Shown: in pieces, positions 38,338 to 48,054 of the stretch
How the letters are laid out: each line of letters starts with the position of its first letter
How positions within the stretch are numbered: the stretch's first letter is position 1
Notes under the pieces: model-generated
The model's database searches: none
Told to the model about the DNA's origin: nothing
Seen by the model: only the letters and a program-made list of their open reading frames with translations
Made by a program: the position numbers and the translations under genes
Assembly (NCBI GenBank): GCA_947495425.1
Contig: CANLYR010000008.1
Span: 62,001-126,000, forward strand
Source: an uncultured Aquimarina sp.
Lineage (GTDB): Bacteria > Bacteroidota > Bacteroidia > Flavobacteriales > Flavobacteriaceae
DNA: 64,000 nt
Direction of reading: 5' to 3'

Positions 38338-39015
38338 TCAAAAAGCACAATGACAAGGTATCCTACCCCAAGTGTAGGATAACGTAATCCCGGTAAACAT
38401 GTACCAGTCATTGTTGTTTAAATTACCAAATCCAGTGCCAAATCTATCATCTGGATTACTACCATCCAGGTTATCTGAGAATGTATAACGAGCACCAATT
38501 TCTGCTCCAATCACAAAATCCCTGCCTAATGTTTTTTTAATCCCTAAAATCATAGGGATGGCAAAACTCCATTTGTCACTATAAGCTTCAATCTCATTGT
38601 TTGCATTTATAGCTAATGCACCGTAATTAAATGCAGTAATTCCGCTATAAAGATAAGGGGTGAATTGTGATTCTCCATCATACAAAAACCAATCCCAGAA
38701 ATTGAATTCCATCCCAAGTGATAGTTCTTTTACAGAACTATCAAAACGTAATCCCCTTTCTTGCCTTCTATCATCACCTTTACTATCATCGGCACTAAGC
38801 GATGCATATAAGAATGAAGCTCTAAAAGCATGTCGCTTACTGCGGTTCCATTTTCCTATGACGCCAAGTGCGATGTCATTAGGGGAAATATAAGACGTTG
38901 ATCCTACATCGCCTATAAAATTAGACCCCCCTGCCATCAGCCCTACTTCATAGGTTTGTGATGTGATAGTTTGTATAAAAAACAGACTAATTACGAATGA
39001 TGCTAAGTATCTCAT
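38338..39015 (-). CDS. DUF6089-like outer membrane protein
   Basis: YEVGLMAGGSNFIGDVGSTSYISPNDIALGVIGKWN; located next to uppS. Confidence 0.85.
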   Translation of the reverse strand: MRYLASFVISLFFIQTITSQTYEVGLMAGGSNFIGDVGSTSYISPNDIALGVIGKWNRSKRHAFRASFLYASLSADDSKGDDRRQERGLRFDSSVKELSLGMEFNFWDWFLYDGESQFTPYLYSGITAFNYGALAINANNEIEAYSDKWSFAIPMILGIKKTLGRDFVIGAEIGARYTFSDNLDGSNPDDRFGTGFGNLNNNDWYMFTGITLSYTWGRIPCHCAF

Positions 39016-39115
39016 AGATTTTCAAAAGTTTGCAAATATAACAATTAACTTTAGTACACAAGAATTTGAGTAAAATAGTATGAAATTAAAAACACTTTTT
39101 AGTAGATTTTATTGT

Positions 39116-40000
39116 TTAATTACGTTTATCTTCTCCCCAAAGCATCTTTTTGCGTAATGTTTTTAGGAAACTATCATTTTGTAAAACTACCATATTGATT
39201 TCAAAAGGAGCTCTTTTTATAAGTACAGTTGTATCATTTGGTAAGGTATGAATTCTAGAGTCTAAAGAAACCAAATAGGAATCTTCTCTACCTGAAACTT
39301 GTAATTTAATTTCTTGATTGTCTGGGATTACAAGAGGCCTAGCATTGAGATTATGTGGTGCAATAGGGGTGAGTACCATGCTTTTTGCTTCAGGCATTAT
39401 TACGGGTCCTCCGCAACTTAATGAATATCCTGTAGAGCCTGTGGGCGTTGACACAATAAGTCCATCGGCCCAATACGAAGTAAGGAACTCATCATTAAGA
39501 CTAGTATGTACTGTGACCATCGAGGTGGTGTTTCTTCTACTAACAGCAATTTCATTCATAGCAAAATTTAATACCCCAAATTCTTTATTTTCGGAAAGCG
39601 TTTCTATAGTAACAAGACTTCTGGGGGATATGTAGAATTTTTTCTGAAGGATGAGATCGATACTATCCTGAATTTCTTCTTTTTGAATCGTTGCCAAAAA
39701 ACCAAGCCTTCCTGTATTTATACCTGCAATAGGAATGCCTAAATCTCTTACATAAGTTATGGTTCTTAAGATTGTACCATCTCCGCCTATACTGAAAAAA
39801 AGATCATATGATGTGTCTAATTCTTCAAAAGTGCTGAAATGTGAGTAGGTTTTATCTATGTCATCATGAAGATTTATTAATTCTAAAAAATTCTTTTCGA
39901 TGACGACTTCAACATCATTTTTATCGAGGTTCTCTAGAAGTTGCTGAATGTAAACTCCAGAATTTTTATGGTAGAACTGCCCATATATGCCGATCTTCAT
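39116..40000 (-). CDS. nadK: NAD kinase
   Basis: SIGGDGTILRTI, NTGRLGFLAT, TPTGSTGYSLSCGGPVI. Confidence 0.95.
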   Translation of the reverse strand: MKIGIYGQFYHKNSGVYIQQLLENLDKNDVEVVIEKNFLELINLHDDIDKTYSHFSTFEELDTSYDLFFSIGGDGTILRTITYVRDLGIPIAGINTGRLGFLATIQKEEIQDSIDLILQKKFYISPRSLVTIETLSENKEFGVLNFAMNEIAVSRRNTTSMVTVHTSLNDEFLTSYWADGLIVSTPTGSTGYSLSCGGPVIMPEAKSMVLTPIAPHNLNARPLVIPDNQEIKLQVSGREDSYLVSLDSRIHTLPNDTTVLIKRAPFEINMVVLQNDSFLKTLRKKMLWGEDKRN

Positions 40001-40039
40001 TATAATTTGGTTATGTTATTTGGTTACGCTAAAGGATCG

Positions 40040-40696
40040 TCAAATATTAAGGTATTTTTCAAGGTATTGTGATCGTTCCTTTAAGTTTGTTAAAAATGAA
40101 TCATCATGGTGCTTAGAAACAATATTGTAACTGTATCTTCTAAAGGTCTGCACGATATTATTAATATCGCTATCATTAATTTTAATAGTAATCTGAGCTA
40201 CGTCATTTTCCATATTGGAGATAAATAATCCGAGAACCTTAGCGTTGTTAGATTCTACGATTTGTGCAATTTCACTAAATGAATAATCTAGAACTCCCTT
40301 TTCTACAATTAAAACATTTCCTGGTTCACTAAGAAATGGCGTTTTATTAAACAGCGTCATGATATCACCAAGTTCAAAAAACCCCAAATAATCATTGTTA
40401 TCATCCAAAACAGGCATGATATTGGATTGGTTTTGGGCAAAAGACTCTAAAATATCAATCCAGTTATTATCTTTTCTTACAGAAAACCCTTCGAGCGCAT
40501 ATTGATAGGCTGTGAGTGTTTTGTCAGTTTCAAAACATCTAATATCGGCTTCAGAAATACATCCCAGGTATATTTTTTCTTTTATAACCGGGAAATGTGT
40601 GTAGGTAAGTTCATTGAACAACAATTGCGCATCAGTAACCTTTGCATTGATGTCAAGCGGCGCTATCTCATTAACAATATACAAGTTTGTCTTCAT
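40040..40696 (-). CDS. CBS domain-containing protein
   Basis: Tandem CBS-like segments (FPVIKEKIYLGCISEADIR; NIMPVLDDNNDYLGFFELGDIM). Confidence 0.85.
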   Translation of the reverse strand: MKTNLYIVNEIAPLDINAKVTDAQLLFNELTYTHFPVIKEKIYLGCISEADIRCFETDKTLTAYQYALEGFSVRKDNNWIDILESFAQNQSNIMPVLDDNNDYLGFFELGDIMTLFNKTPFLSEPGNVLIVEKGVLDYSFSEIAQIVESNNAKVLGLFISNMENDVAQITIKINDSDINNIVQTFRRYSYNIVSKHHDDSFLTNLKERSQYLEKYLNI

Positions 40697-40762
40697 AATT
40701 AAATAGGAGCTATATTATGCAAAATAATCAAAAAATATACAATCAAGGCGTTCTCAACTTTG

Positions 40763-40770
40763 TATTTTTG
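40763..40770 (+). promoter_or_regulatory. -7 element TATTTTTG upstream of pdxJ
   Basis: TAnnTTTG match about 28 bp before the ATG. Confidence 0.5.
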
Positions 40771-40797
40771 CTTTTTTAGTAAAAGAGATCAAAAACT

Positions 40798-41511
40798 ATG
40801 ACAAAGTTAAGTGTAAACATCAATAAAATTGCTACACTACGAAATTCAAGAGGAGGAAACACTCCAGATTTGTTAAAAGTGGCTATAGATATTCAGAATT
40901 TTGGAGGACAGGGCATAACAATACACCCAAGGCCCGACGAGCGACACATAAGATATCAAGATGCCTATGATTTACAGCCTGTGGTGCATACCGAGTATAA
41001 TATAGAGGGAAATCCGATTCCTAAATTTATGGCATTGGTTTTGGCTATAAAGCCTACTCAGGTAACTTTAGTTCCTGATGCAGAGGATGCAATAACAAGT
41101 AATGCCGGTTGGGATACAAAAAAGCATCACGGTTTTTTGAAAGAAGCATTATCAGAGTTTGCTCGCAACGGTATACGAACATCAATTTTTACAGATCCTG
41201 TTGTCGATATCATTGAAGGTGCTGCAGAAGTAGGGGCTGATCGAATAGAATTATATACAGAAGAATACGCTTCAGCATATGCTAAAGGAAATGAAAAGGC
41301 CATACAGCCTTATGCTCAATGTGCTCAATTAGCTGTTGATCTTGGATTAGGTGTTAATGCTGGGCATGATCTTTCTTTGGATAATATTAAGTTTTTCAAA
41401 GAAAATATCCCAGGGCTACTAGAGGTTTCAATTGGTCATGCTTTGATAAGTGAATCTCTCTATCTTGGATTAGAGAATGTCGTTAATATGTATCTACATC
41501 GCCTTAAATAA
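40798..41511 (+). CDS. pdxJ: Pyridoxine 5'-phosphate synthase
   Basis: LSVNINKIATLRNSRGGNTPDLLKVA...HPRPDERHI...GVNAGHDLSLDNI...IGHALI. Confidence 0.96.
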   Translation: MTKLSVNINKIATLRNSRGGNTPDLLKVAIDIQNFGGQGITIHPRPDERHIRYQDAYDLQPVVHTEYNIEGNPIPKFMALVLAIKPTQVTLVPDAEDAITSNAGWDTKKHHGFLKEALSEFARNGIRTSIFTDPVVDIIEGAAEVGADRIELYTEEYASAYAKGNEKAIQPYAQCAQLAVDLGLGVNAGHDLSLDNIKFFKENIPGLLEVSIGHALISESLYLGLENVVNMYLHRLK

Positions 41512-41520
41512 TCACTATCT

Positions 41521-42288
41521 ATGAATTTACATGCTAATATTTTTGGTCAAGGCGCTCCCTTTTTAATTCTTCATGGTTTTTTAGGAATGGGGGATAATTG
41601 GAAAACACTTGGAAAAAAGATTGCTATTGAGGGTTTCGAAGTTCATTTGTTGGATCAACGAAATCATGGCAGAAGTTTCCATAGTGATGATTTCAGTTAT
41701 GACTTAATGGTTCAAGATCTAAAGGAGTATTGCGAAGCGCATGATTTGAAAAAAGTAAATCTTCTTGGGCATTCAATGGGAGGTAAAACTGCGATGCTTT
41801 TTGCTTCAAAGTATTCAGAACTTATGGATAACCTAATTGTTGCCGATATAGGACCAAAACATTATCCACTACATCATCAGGATATTTTGGATGGATTAGC
41901 TTCGTTAGATTTTGAAACGCTAAAATCAAGAGGCGAAGTTGATCAAGAATTAAGTGCCTATGTTTCAGATGTAGGGGTGAGGATGTTTTTACTTAAAAAT
42001 TTGTATTGGGTAGATAAAGGAGTTTTAGGATTACGAATGCATCTGGATGCTCTCATCAAAAATGCTTCAGAAATAGGAGTAGCACTCCCAGAAAACAAAG
42101 GTTTTGATGGGAATACCCTCTTCTTAAAAGGGGAAAAATCTAACTACATTCTTACAGATGATCTGGTTCGTATTAGAAAGCAATTTCCTAACTTAATAAT
42201 CAAAGAAATTTCTAATTCGGGGCATTGGTTACATGCCGAAAATCCCGACAAATTTTTATCCGAAGTATTAGAATTTGTTAAAAATTAA
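41521..42288 (+). CDS. Alpha/beta fold hydrolase
   Basis: ILHGFLGMGDNWKTL, LLGHSMGGKTAM, SNSGHWLHAENP. Confidence 0.93.
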   Translation: MNLHANIFGQGAPFLILHGFLGMGDNWKTLGKKIAIEGFEVHLLDQRNHGRSFHSDDFSYDLMVQDLKEYCEAHDLKKVNLLGHSMGGKTAMLFASKYSELMDNLIVADIGPKHYPLHHQDILDGLASLDFETLKSRGEVDQELSAYVSDVGVRMFLLKNLYWVDKGVLGLRMHLDALIKNASEIGVALPENKGFDGNTLFLKGEKSNYILTDDLVRIRKQFPNLIIKEISNSGHWLHAENPDKFLSEVLEFVKN

Positions 42289-42405
42289 ACGAAAAATGCT
42301 ATGTATGCATAATATTTTGACGATTACGTTGGATAATTGGTATTTTCTGCTAAATTTGGAAAACAATTTTTACAAAATCCTAAAAACAAACAATTCTAAT
42401 TAATT

Positions 42406-43647
42406 ATGAAAAAACTTTTATTATTAGTTCTATTCATCACAGTGACAGCAGTCACCTATGCCGGTGGATATAGAGTTAGTGTACAAGGACAGAGAGCTAT
42501 GGCTATGGGTCATACAGGTGTTGCCGTTGTGAATAGTGCAGAACTTGTATTTTTTAACCCGGCTGGTCTAGTATACTTAGAAAATAAGTTAAATGTGAGT
42601 GTTGGTGCTAGTGGTATTTTTACCGATGTGATTTATCAAAACTCAGAAACAGGAATCTCAGCAGAAACAGATAACTCTGTGGGGACACCTCTTAATTTGT
42701 ATGCATCGTATAGAGTTAATGATTGGATGTCTGTTGGTCTTGGGGTATACACACCTTATGGTAGTGAGGTAACCTGGCCTACCGATTGGGCAGGATCTCA
42801 CTTAGTAAATAATATTGATTTATCAGCAATTTTTATTCAGCCCACGGTATCGTTTAAAATTTCAGACTATTTCAGTATCGGTGGTGGACCCATTTATGCT
42901 ATAGGTTCAGTTAACTTTAATCGTAATGCAGATCGATTTGCTACTGATTTTGATGGGAATCGTTCTAATATCACTATCGATGATGGTGGGATTACAAATT
43001 GGGGATGGACTATTGGAGCCATGTTTAATCCAACAGAGAATTTAAGACTAGGATTTAATTATCGTAGCGAGATTGATATTAAAGCAGAAGGAGGAGATGC
43101 AACCTTTGCTAATTTTCCGAATTCAACAAATCCTTTGGTGCCGCCAAATGGAGCAACTACTTTTGATGCAGAATTACCATTGCCGGCAGAGCTAACTTTG
43201 GGAGTGTCTTATGAGCATAAGAAATGGCTATTTGCATTTGATTATAACAGACAATTTTGGAATGCTTATGAGTCCTTAAATCTAAGTTTTGCAAATGGTG
43301 TTTCTTCTATAAATCCACGCCAGTACAAGAATTCTTCGGTATACCGATTTGGACTGCAGTATCAAGCAACAGAGAAAATTGCATTAAGAGCAGGATATTA
43401 TAGAGACGAGTCTCCTGTACAACCTGGATTTTTTGCGCCAGAAACACCGCGTAATGATTCTGATGGATTTTCAGGAGGGGTAAGTTATGCAATCACTTCA
43501 AGATTGGCTATCGATGCTTCTTTCTTTTACTTAAAATTTCAAGAAGTTGATGCTTCTTATGACTTTGCTTCAGATGGTGTTTCTTTTGGAGGAACGTATG
43601 AATCAAGTGCTTTTGGACCAGGTCTAGGTTTAACTTATAAAATGTAA
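42406..43647 (+). CDS. OmpP1/FadL family outer membrane transporter
   Basis: GGYRVSVQGQRAMAMGHTGVAVVNSAELVFFNPAGLVYL...; C-terminal barrel. Confidence 0.92.
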   Translation: MKKLLLLVLFITVTAVTYAGGYRVSVQGQRAMAMGHTGVAVVNSAELVFFNPAGLVYLENKLNVSVGASGIFTDVIYQNSETGISAETDNSVGTPLNLYASYRVNDWMSVGLGVYTPYGSEVTWPTDWAGSHLVNNIDLSAIFIQPTVSFKISDYFSIGGGPIYAIGSVNFNRNADRFATDFDGNRSNITIDDGGITNWGWTIGAMFNPTENLRLGFNYRSEIDIKAEGGDATFANFPNSTNPLVPPNGATTFDAELPLPAELTLGVSYEHKKWLFAFDYNRQFWNAYESLNLSFANGVSSINPRQYKNSSVYRFGLQYQATEKIALRAGYYRDESPVQPGFFAPETPRNDSDGFSGGVSYAITSRLAIDASFFYLKFQEVDASYDFASDGVSFGGTYESSAFGPGLGLTYKM

Positions 43648-43653
43648 TTCACG

Positions 43654-45249
43654 ATGATAAAGAATACTATAAAATATGTGGCGATTCTGGCATTAGGTTT
43701 AGTTGCTTGTGAGCCAGAATTTGATAATCCAATAGAAGAATCAGGTACGTTTACTAGTGGCGATTTAGATCTAAGTACGTATGTAGCTTTAGGAAACTCA
43801 CTTACTGCAGGTTTTGCAGATGGAGCCTTGTATATTACAGGTCAGGAAAACTCATATCCAAACATATTGGCGCAACAATTCGCTTTAGTCGGTGGTGGAG
43901 AGTTTACACAACCTCTAATGGCAGATAATGCTGGAGGTGCTTTGCTAGGCGGAACTCAGATTTTAGATAATAGAAGAGTTTTAGTTTTTGATGCTGATGG
44001 AGAGCCTGTAGGGCCTCAAATTTATACAGGTGCAGCCCCAACTACTGAAATATCTAACAAATTAGAGGGTTCTTTTAATAATATGGGTGTGCCAGGAGCA
44101 AAAAGTTATCATTTGGCAGCAGAAGGTTATGGTAATGTAGCCGATGTAGCAGATGAATTGGCAAATCCATATTTTGCAAGATTTGCATCGACGGCTAATG
44201 CTAGTATTATAGCAGATGCACTTGCACAAAATCCAACATTTTTTAGTTTATGGATCGGTAATAATGATATTTTAGGATATGCAACTTCTGGAGGTACAGG
44301 AGAGGATCATAATCAAACCGGAAACTTAGATCCAAGAACTTATGGAAGTGATGATATTACGAATAATGGAGTATTTGCTCAAACTTACACAGGTTTGATT
44401 GAAGCACTTGCTGCAGGAGGTAGAAAAGGGATAGTGTTAAATTTACCTAGTGTAACTTCTCTTCCATTTTTTACTACGGTGCCGTTTACACCGCTAAGTC
44501 CTTTGAATCCTGATTTCGCGGCTCAAATCCCTACTCTTAATGAAACTTACGATAAATTGAATCAAGCTTTTGCATTTTTAGGATTTCCTGAAAGGGCGAT
44601 TCAATTCTCAACTACTGCTGCTAGTGCTGTTGTTATTAAGGATGAATCACTTACTGATATTACTTCTAATCTTACTATGGTATTGGCTGGAGATCCCGTT
44701 TTTGGTCCGATTGCGCCAATTATTGCGGCTCAATACGGTCAAGCAAGACAAGCTACTGCAAACGATTTATTGATTCTTACGAGTTCTGCTATTATTGGTC
44801 AACCAGATACTGATAGAATACAAGATCTTATTGGCTTAGGAATTCCTGAAGATTTAGCGGCACAATTATCTGTTAAAGGTGTCAGTCTTCCATTAGAAGA
44901 CCAATGGGTGTTAATTCCTGCTGAGCAAACTGCAATAGAAAATGCGCGTAACGCATTCAATGCTACCATCGCAGGTCTTGCTGAGGCAAATGGGTTAGCA
45001 CTTTATGATGTTGCTAGTGATTTGACACAAGCTGCAAACGGTGGAATTCCTTTTGATGGAGGAATAATTACCTCAGAATTTGTAAGAGGAGGAGGGTTTT
45101 CTCTAGATGGAGTACATCCTACCCCTAGAGCACATGCATTGGTTGCCAATGGAATTTTGAGCGCTCTAAAAAGTACATACAATGCAAATATTCCAAAAGT
45201 TGATCCGGGGGTGTACGGTACGGTTACCGTAAGTAATGATGTGAATTAA
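43654..45249 (+). CDS. SGNH/GDSL hydrolase lipoprotein
   Basis: Lipobox-like ALGLVAC; YVALGNSLTAGFADG, SLWIGNNDILGYA, LDGVHPTPRAHAL. Confidence 0.92.
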   Translation: MIKNTIKYVAILALGLVACEPEFDNPIEESGTFTSGDLDLSTYVALGNSLTAGFADGALYITGQENSYPNILAQQFALVGGGEFTQPLMADNAGGALLGGTQILDNRRVLVFDADGEPVGPQIYTGAAPTTEISNKLEGSFNNMGVPGAKSYHLAAEGYGNVADVADELANPYFARFASTANASIIADALAQNPTFFSLWIGNNDILGYATSGGTGEDHNQTGNLDPRTYGSDDITNNGVFAQTYTGLIEALAAGGRKGIVLNLPSVTSLPFFTTVPFTPLSPLNPDFAAQIPTLNETYDKLNQAFAFLGFPERAIQFSTTAASAVVIKDESLTDITSNLTMVLAGDPVFGPIAPIIAAQYGQARQATANDLLILTSSAIIGQPDTDRIQDLIGLGIPEDLAAQLSVKGVSLPLEDQWVLIPAEQTAIENARNAFNATIAGLAEANGLALYDVASDLTQAANGGIPFDGGIITSEFVRGGGFSLDGVHPTPRAHALVANGILSALKSTYNANIPKVDPGVYGTVTVSNDVN

Positions 45250-45271
45250 TATAGACTTTATTAAAATATAT

Positions 45272-45303
45272 AACCTGCTGGCGAAAGTTGGCAGGTTTTT
45301 TTT
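45272..45303 (+). terminator. Rho-independent terminator
   Basis: AACCTGC-tggcgaaagttg-GCAGGTTTTTTTT. Confidence 0.85.
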
Positions 45304-45346
45304 ATTCAAGTTTTATTTTACTTTTACGATCATAAAACAAAAATGC

Positions 45347-45688
45347 ATGAAATTCGTATTAAAATTATTACTAAGCGCAGTTGCTGTTCTGGTGCTGGCA
45401 GAGATACTTCCTGGTGTGGGTATCAACAGTTACGTTAGCGCTTTGATCGTAGCTATTGTTTTGGCACTTTTGAATGCTATAGTAAAGCCAATTCTGGTGT
45501 TTTTAACTTTGCCTGCTACGTTGATAACATTAGGACTATTTCTTTTAGTTATTAATGCAGCCATCATTTTATTAGCAGATTATTTCATCACTGGTTTTAG
45601 TGTTAGTGGTTGGCTTTGGGCATTGATATTTAGTGTTTTGTTATCCATATTTCAATCGATACTACATTCTATTTTAAAGAAAGACTAA
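45347..45688 (+). CDS. Four-TM 'phage holin family' (superfamily IV) membrane protein
   Basis: Small hydrophobic protein VSALIVAIVLALLNAIVKPILVFLTLPATLITLGLFLLVINAAIILLADYF. Confidence 0.85.
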   Translation: MKFVLKLLLSAVAVLVLAEILPGVGINSYVSALIVAIVLALLNAIVKPILVFLTLPATLITLGLFLLVINAAIILLADYFITGFSVSGWLWALIFSVLLSIFQSILHSILKKD

Positions 45689-45739
45689 TGTGAACTGTTT
45701 TTCAGAAGGTTAAAAATTTGTTGTGTTACAAAAAAATAG

Positions 45740-45747
45740 TACTTTTG
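45740..45747 (+). promoter_or_regulatory. -7 element TACTTTTG (with TTG at 45721) upstream of tig
   Basis: Matches TTG-N16-TAnnTTTG spacing. Confidence 0.6.
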
Positions 45748-45780
45748 CAACCCAATTTTTAGTAGTAAATCGAAGAGATA

Positions 45781-47103
45781 ATGAACATTTCAAAAGAGCA
45801 ATTAGACGAATTAAATGCTGTTGTAACAGTAGATATCGCTAAAGCAGATTATAGTGATAAGGTAGATCAAATTCTTAAAGACTACCGCAAGAACGCAAAC
45901 ATTCCTGGCTTTAGAAAAGGTCACGTTCCTATGGGTCTTGTAAAAAAGCAGTACGGAAAAGCGGTGTTGGTTGATGAGGTCAATAAACTGCTACAAGATG
46001 CATTGAATAAATATTTAACCGAAGAAAAGCTTGACGTTTTAGGAAACCCATTGCCTAAAGAACAAGAAAGTTTTGATTGGGATGCAGGGGATTACTCTTT
46101 TGAATTTGAGCTTGGATTAGCTCCAAAATTTGAAGTAAAGCTAAACGGTAAAAAAGCCATTACACACTATAAAATTATAGCTACAGATGAAATGATCGAT
46201 AATCAGATCAAAACCATCCAGAAACAATATGGTAAACTTATTTCTAAGGATACAGTAGAGAAAGATGACCTGGTAGCGGGTACTTTTGTCAATGAAGAAA
46301 AAGAAATTGATCATGCGACTACTGTTGCTCTAGAAAAAATCAAAGGCAAGAAAAATCTTGATAAATTTATCGGGGCCAAGGTTGGAGATGTTATCAAACT
46401 TAAAACTAAAGGCCTGTTTAGCGATGAGAAGGATCTAAGTAGTGCTCTAAAAATAGATAATGACCAGGCTAACGGCTTAGATATAGAAGTTTCTTTTACT
46501 ATTTCTGAAATTAACTCACAAGAACTTGCAGAATTAGATCAAGATTTATTCGATAAACTTTATGGTCCAGGTAATTTGAAAACAGTTACAGAGCTAAAAG
46601 AAAAGATTAAAGAAGATGCAGAACGTCAATTCGAGCAGCAGTCAGATCAGCGATTACTTAATGATATTACAGAAAACGCATTAGAAAATACTAAATTTGA
46701 ATTGCCAGTAGACTTTTTACAAAAATGGATTCGTACTACCGGAGAAGAACCATTAACAGAAGATCAGGCTAAAGATGAGTATGAAAAAAGTGAAAAAGGA
46801 TTGCGTTATCAGTTAATTGAAGGTAAGATCATTAATGATAACAACCTTCAGGTTACTTTTGAGGAGCTAAAAAGTTTTGCAAAAGATTTAATCAAAGGTC
46901 AAATGGCTCAGTTTGGGCAGACTTCACCAGAAGATAAAGAGCTAGAAGATATCGCTGCCAGAATCTTATCAAATCAAGAAGAAGTAAAGCGAATTTCTGA
47001 ACAATTAATGAGTCAAAAATTGCTTACTTACTTTAAAGAAAACGCAAAGCTTAAAACAAAAGAAGTTAGCTTTGACGAATTTATAAAAGAAGTTTACAAA
47101 TAG
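45781..47103 (+). CDS. tig: Trigger factor
   Basis: NIPGFRKGHVPMGLVKKQYGKAVLVDEVNKLLQDAL; located upstream of clpP-clpX. Confidence 0.95.
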   Translation: MNISKEQLDELNAVVTVDIAKADYSDKVDQILKDYRKNANIPGFRKGHVPMGLVKKQYGKAVLVDEVNKLLQDALNKYLTEEKLDVLGNPLPKEQESFDWDAGDYSFEFELGLAPKFEVKLNGKKAITHYKIIATDEMIDNQIKTIQKQYGKLISKDTVEKDDLVAGTFVNEEKEIDHATTVALEKIKGKKNLDKFIGAKVGDVIKLKTKGLFSDEKDLSSALKIDNDQANGLDIEVSFTISEINSQELAELDQDLFDKLYGPGNLKTVTELKEKIKEDAERQFEQQSDQRLLNDITENALENTKFELPVDFLQKWIRTTGEEPLTEDQAKDEYEKSEKGLRYQLIEGKIINDNNLQVTFEELKSFAKDLIKGQMAQFGQTSPEDKELEDIAARILSNQEEVKRISEQLMSQKLLTYFKENAKLKTKEVSFDEFIKEVYK

Positions 47104-47142
47104 TAAATCAGGCAATTTACTAAGGAATTTATACTTATATTT

Positions 47143-47180
47143 AGGGCGTTCAATCTATCTTTAGTTTGACGCCTTTTTTA
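47143..47180 (+). terminator. Probable imperfect terminator after tig
   Basis: GGGCGTTCAA...TTTGACGCCTTTTTT. Confidence 0.6.
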
Positions 47181-47207
47181 TAAATAAAATTTTTCAGAAA
47201 TATACAT

Positions 47208-47882
47208 ATGGATTACGGAAAAGAATTCGAAAAATATGCAACGCAGCACCATGGTATTAATAGTAATTACTATGGTAAAATCATAAGCAGTATGTATCCC
47301 GCGGGTATGACTCCTAATATTATCGAAGAACGTCAAATGAATATAGCGATTTTTGATGTTTTTTCTCGATTGATGATGGATCGTATCATATTTATGGGTA
47401 CTGGGATTAATGATCAGGTTGCTAATATTATTCAAGCTCAATTATTATTTCTTGAGAGTGTAGATTCTTCAAAAGATATTCAAATATATATTAATTCTCC
47501 AGGAGGTAGTGTTTATGCAGGTCTCGGTATCTATGATACGATGCAGTTTATTAAGCCAGATGTAGCTACCATATGTACAGGTATGGCAGCCTCAATGGGC
47601 GCCGTATTGTTATGTGCTGGTCAGAAAGGAAAACGATCAGGTTTGCCGCATAGCCGTGTGATGATTCACCAACCACTTGGTGGAGCACAAGGACAAGCTA
47701 GTGATATAGAAATTACTGCTCGTGAGATATTAATATTAAAAGAAGAATTATACAGAATTATCTCTAAGCACTCTGGGCAGACTTATGAAAAAGTCTATGA
47801 AGATAGTGATAGAGATTACTGGATGAAAGCCGATAAAGCGCTCGAGTATGGGATGATCGACGAGATTTTAACTAGAGAATAA
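47208..47882 (+). CDS. clpP: ATP-dependent Clp protease proteolytic subunit
   Basis: IYINSPGGSVYAGLGIYDTMQFIKPDVATICTGMAASMGAVLLCAGQKGKRSGLPHSRVMIHQPLGG. Confidence 0.97.
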   Translation: MDYGKEFEKYATQHHGINSNYYGKIISSMYPAGMTPNIIEERQMNIAIFDVFSRLMMDRIIFMGTGINDQVANIIQAQLLFLESVDSSKDIQIYINSPGGSVYAGLGIYDTMQFIKPDVATICTGMAASMGAVLLCAGQKGKRSGLPHSRVMIHQPLGGAQGQASDIEITAREILILKEELYRIISKHSGQTYEKVYEDSDRDYWMKADKALEYGMIDEILTRE

Positions 47883-48054
47883 TACAAACTTTTTGCAAAG
47901 AGGGGGGATTTGTGCCCCGAACTTGTTGTATAAGAAATTAAACGAAGTATGCGCATAATTAAAACTAACTATTCAACGTTATGATAATTATGCATATTCT
48001 ATCCGACTATTAAAACATAAAGATAGAATTAGACAAAACCGAAACTAAATAACT

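Noticed and set aside
37958-38353. 131-aa plus-strand ORF opposite uppS
   Set aside because: Antisense to uppS, which has clear catalytic motifs.
45347-45688. 'Phage holin family' protein as evidence of a prophage
   Set aside because: This four-TM superfamily is widespread in bacterial chromosomes, and there are no other phage genes nearby.
47883-48054. clpP-clpX spacer with GGGG...CCCC and GCATAATT...AATTATGC dyads as a riboswitch
   Set aside because: Short, weak stems and no resemblance to a known riboswitch class.
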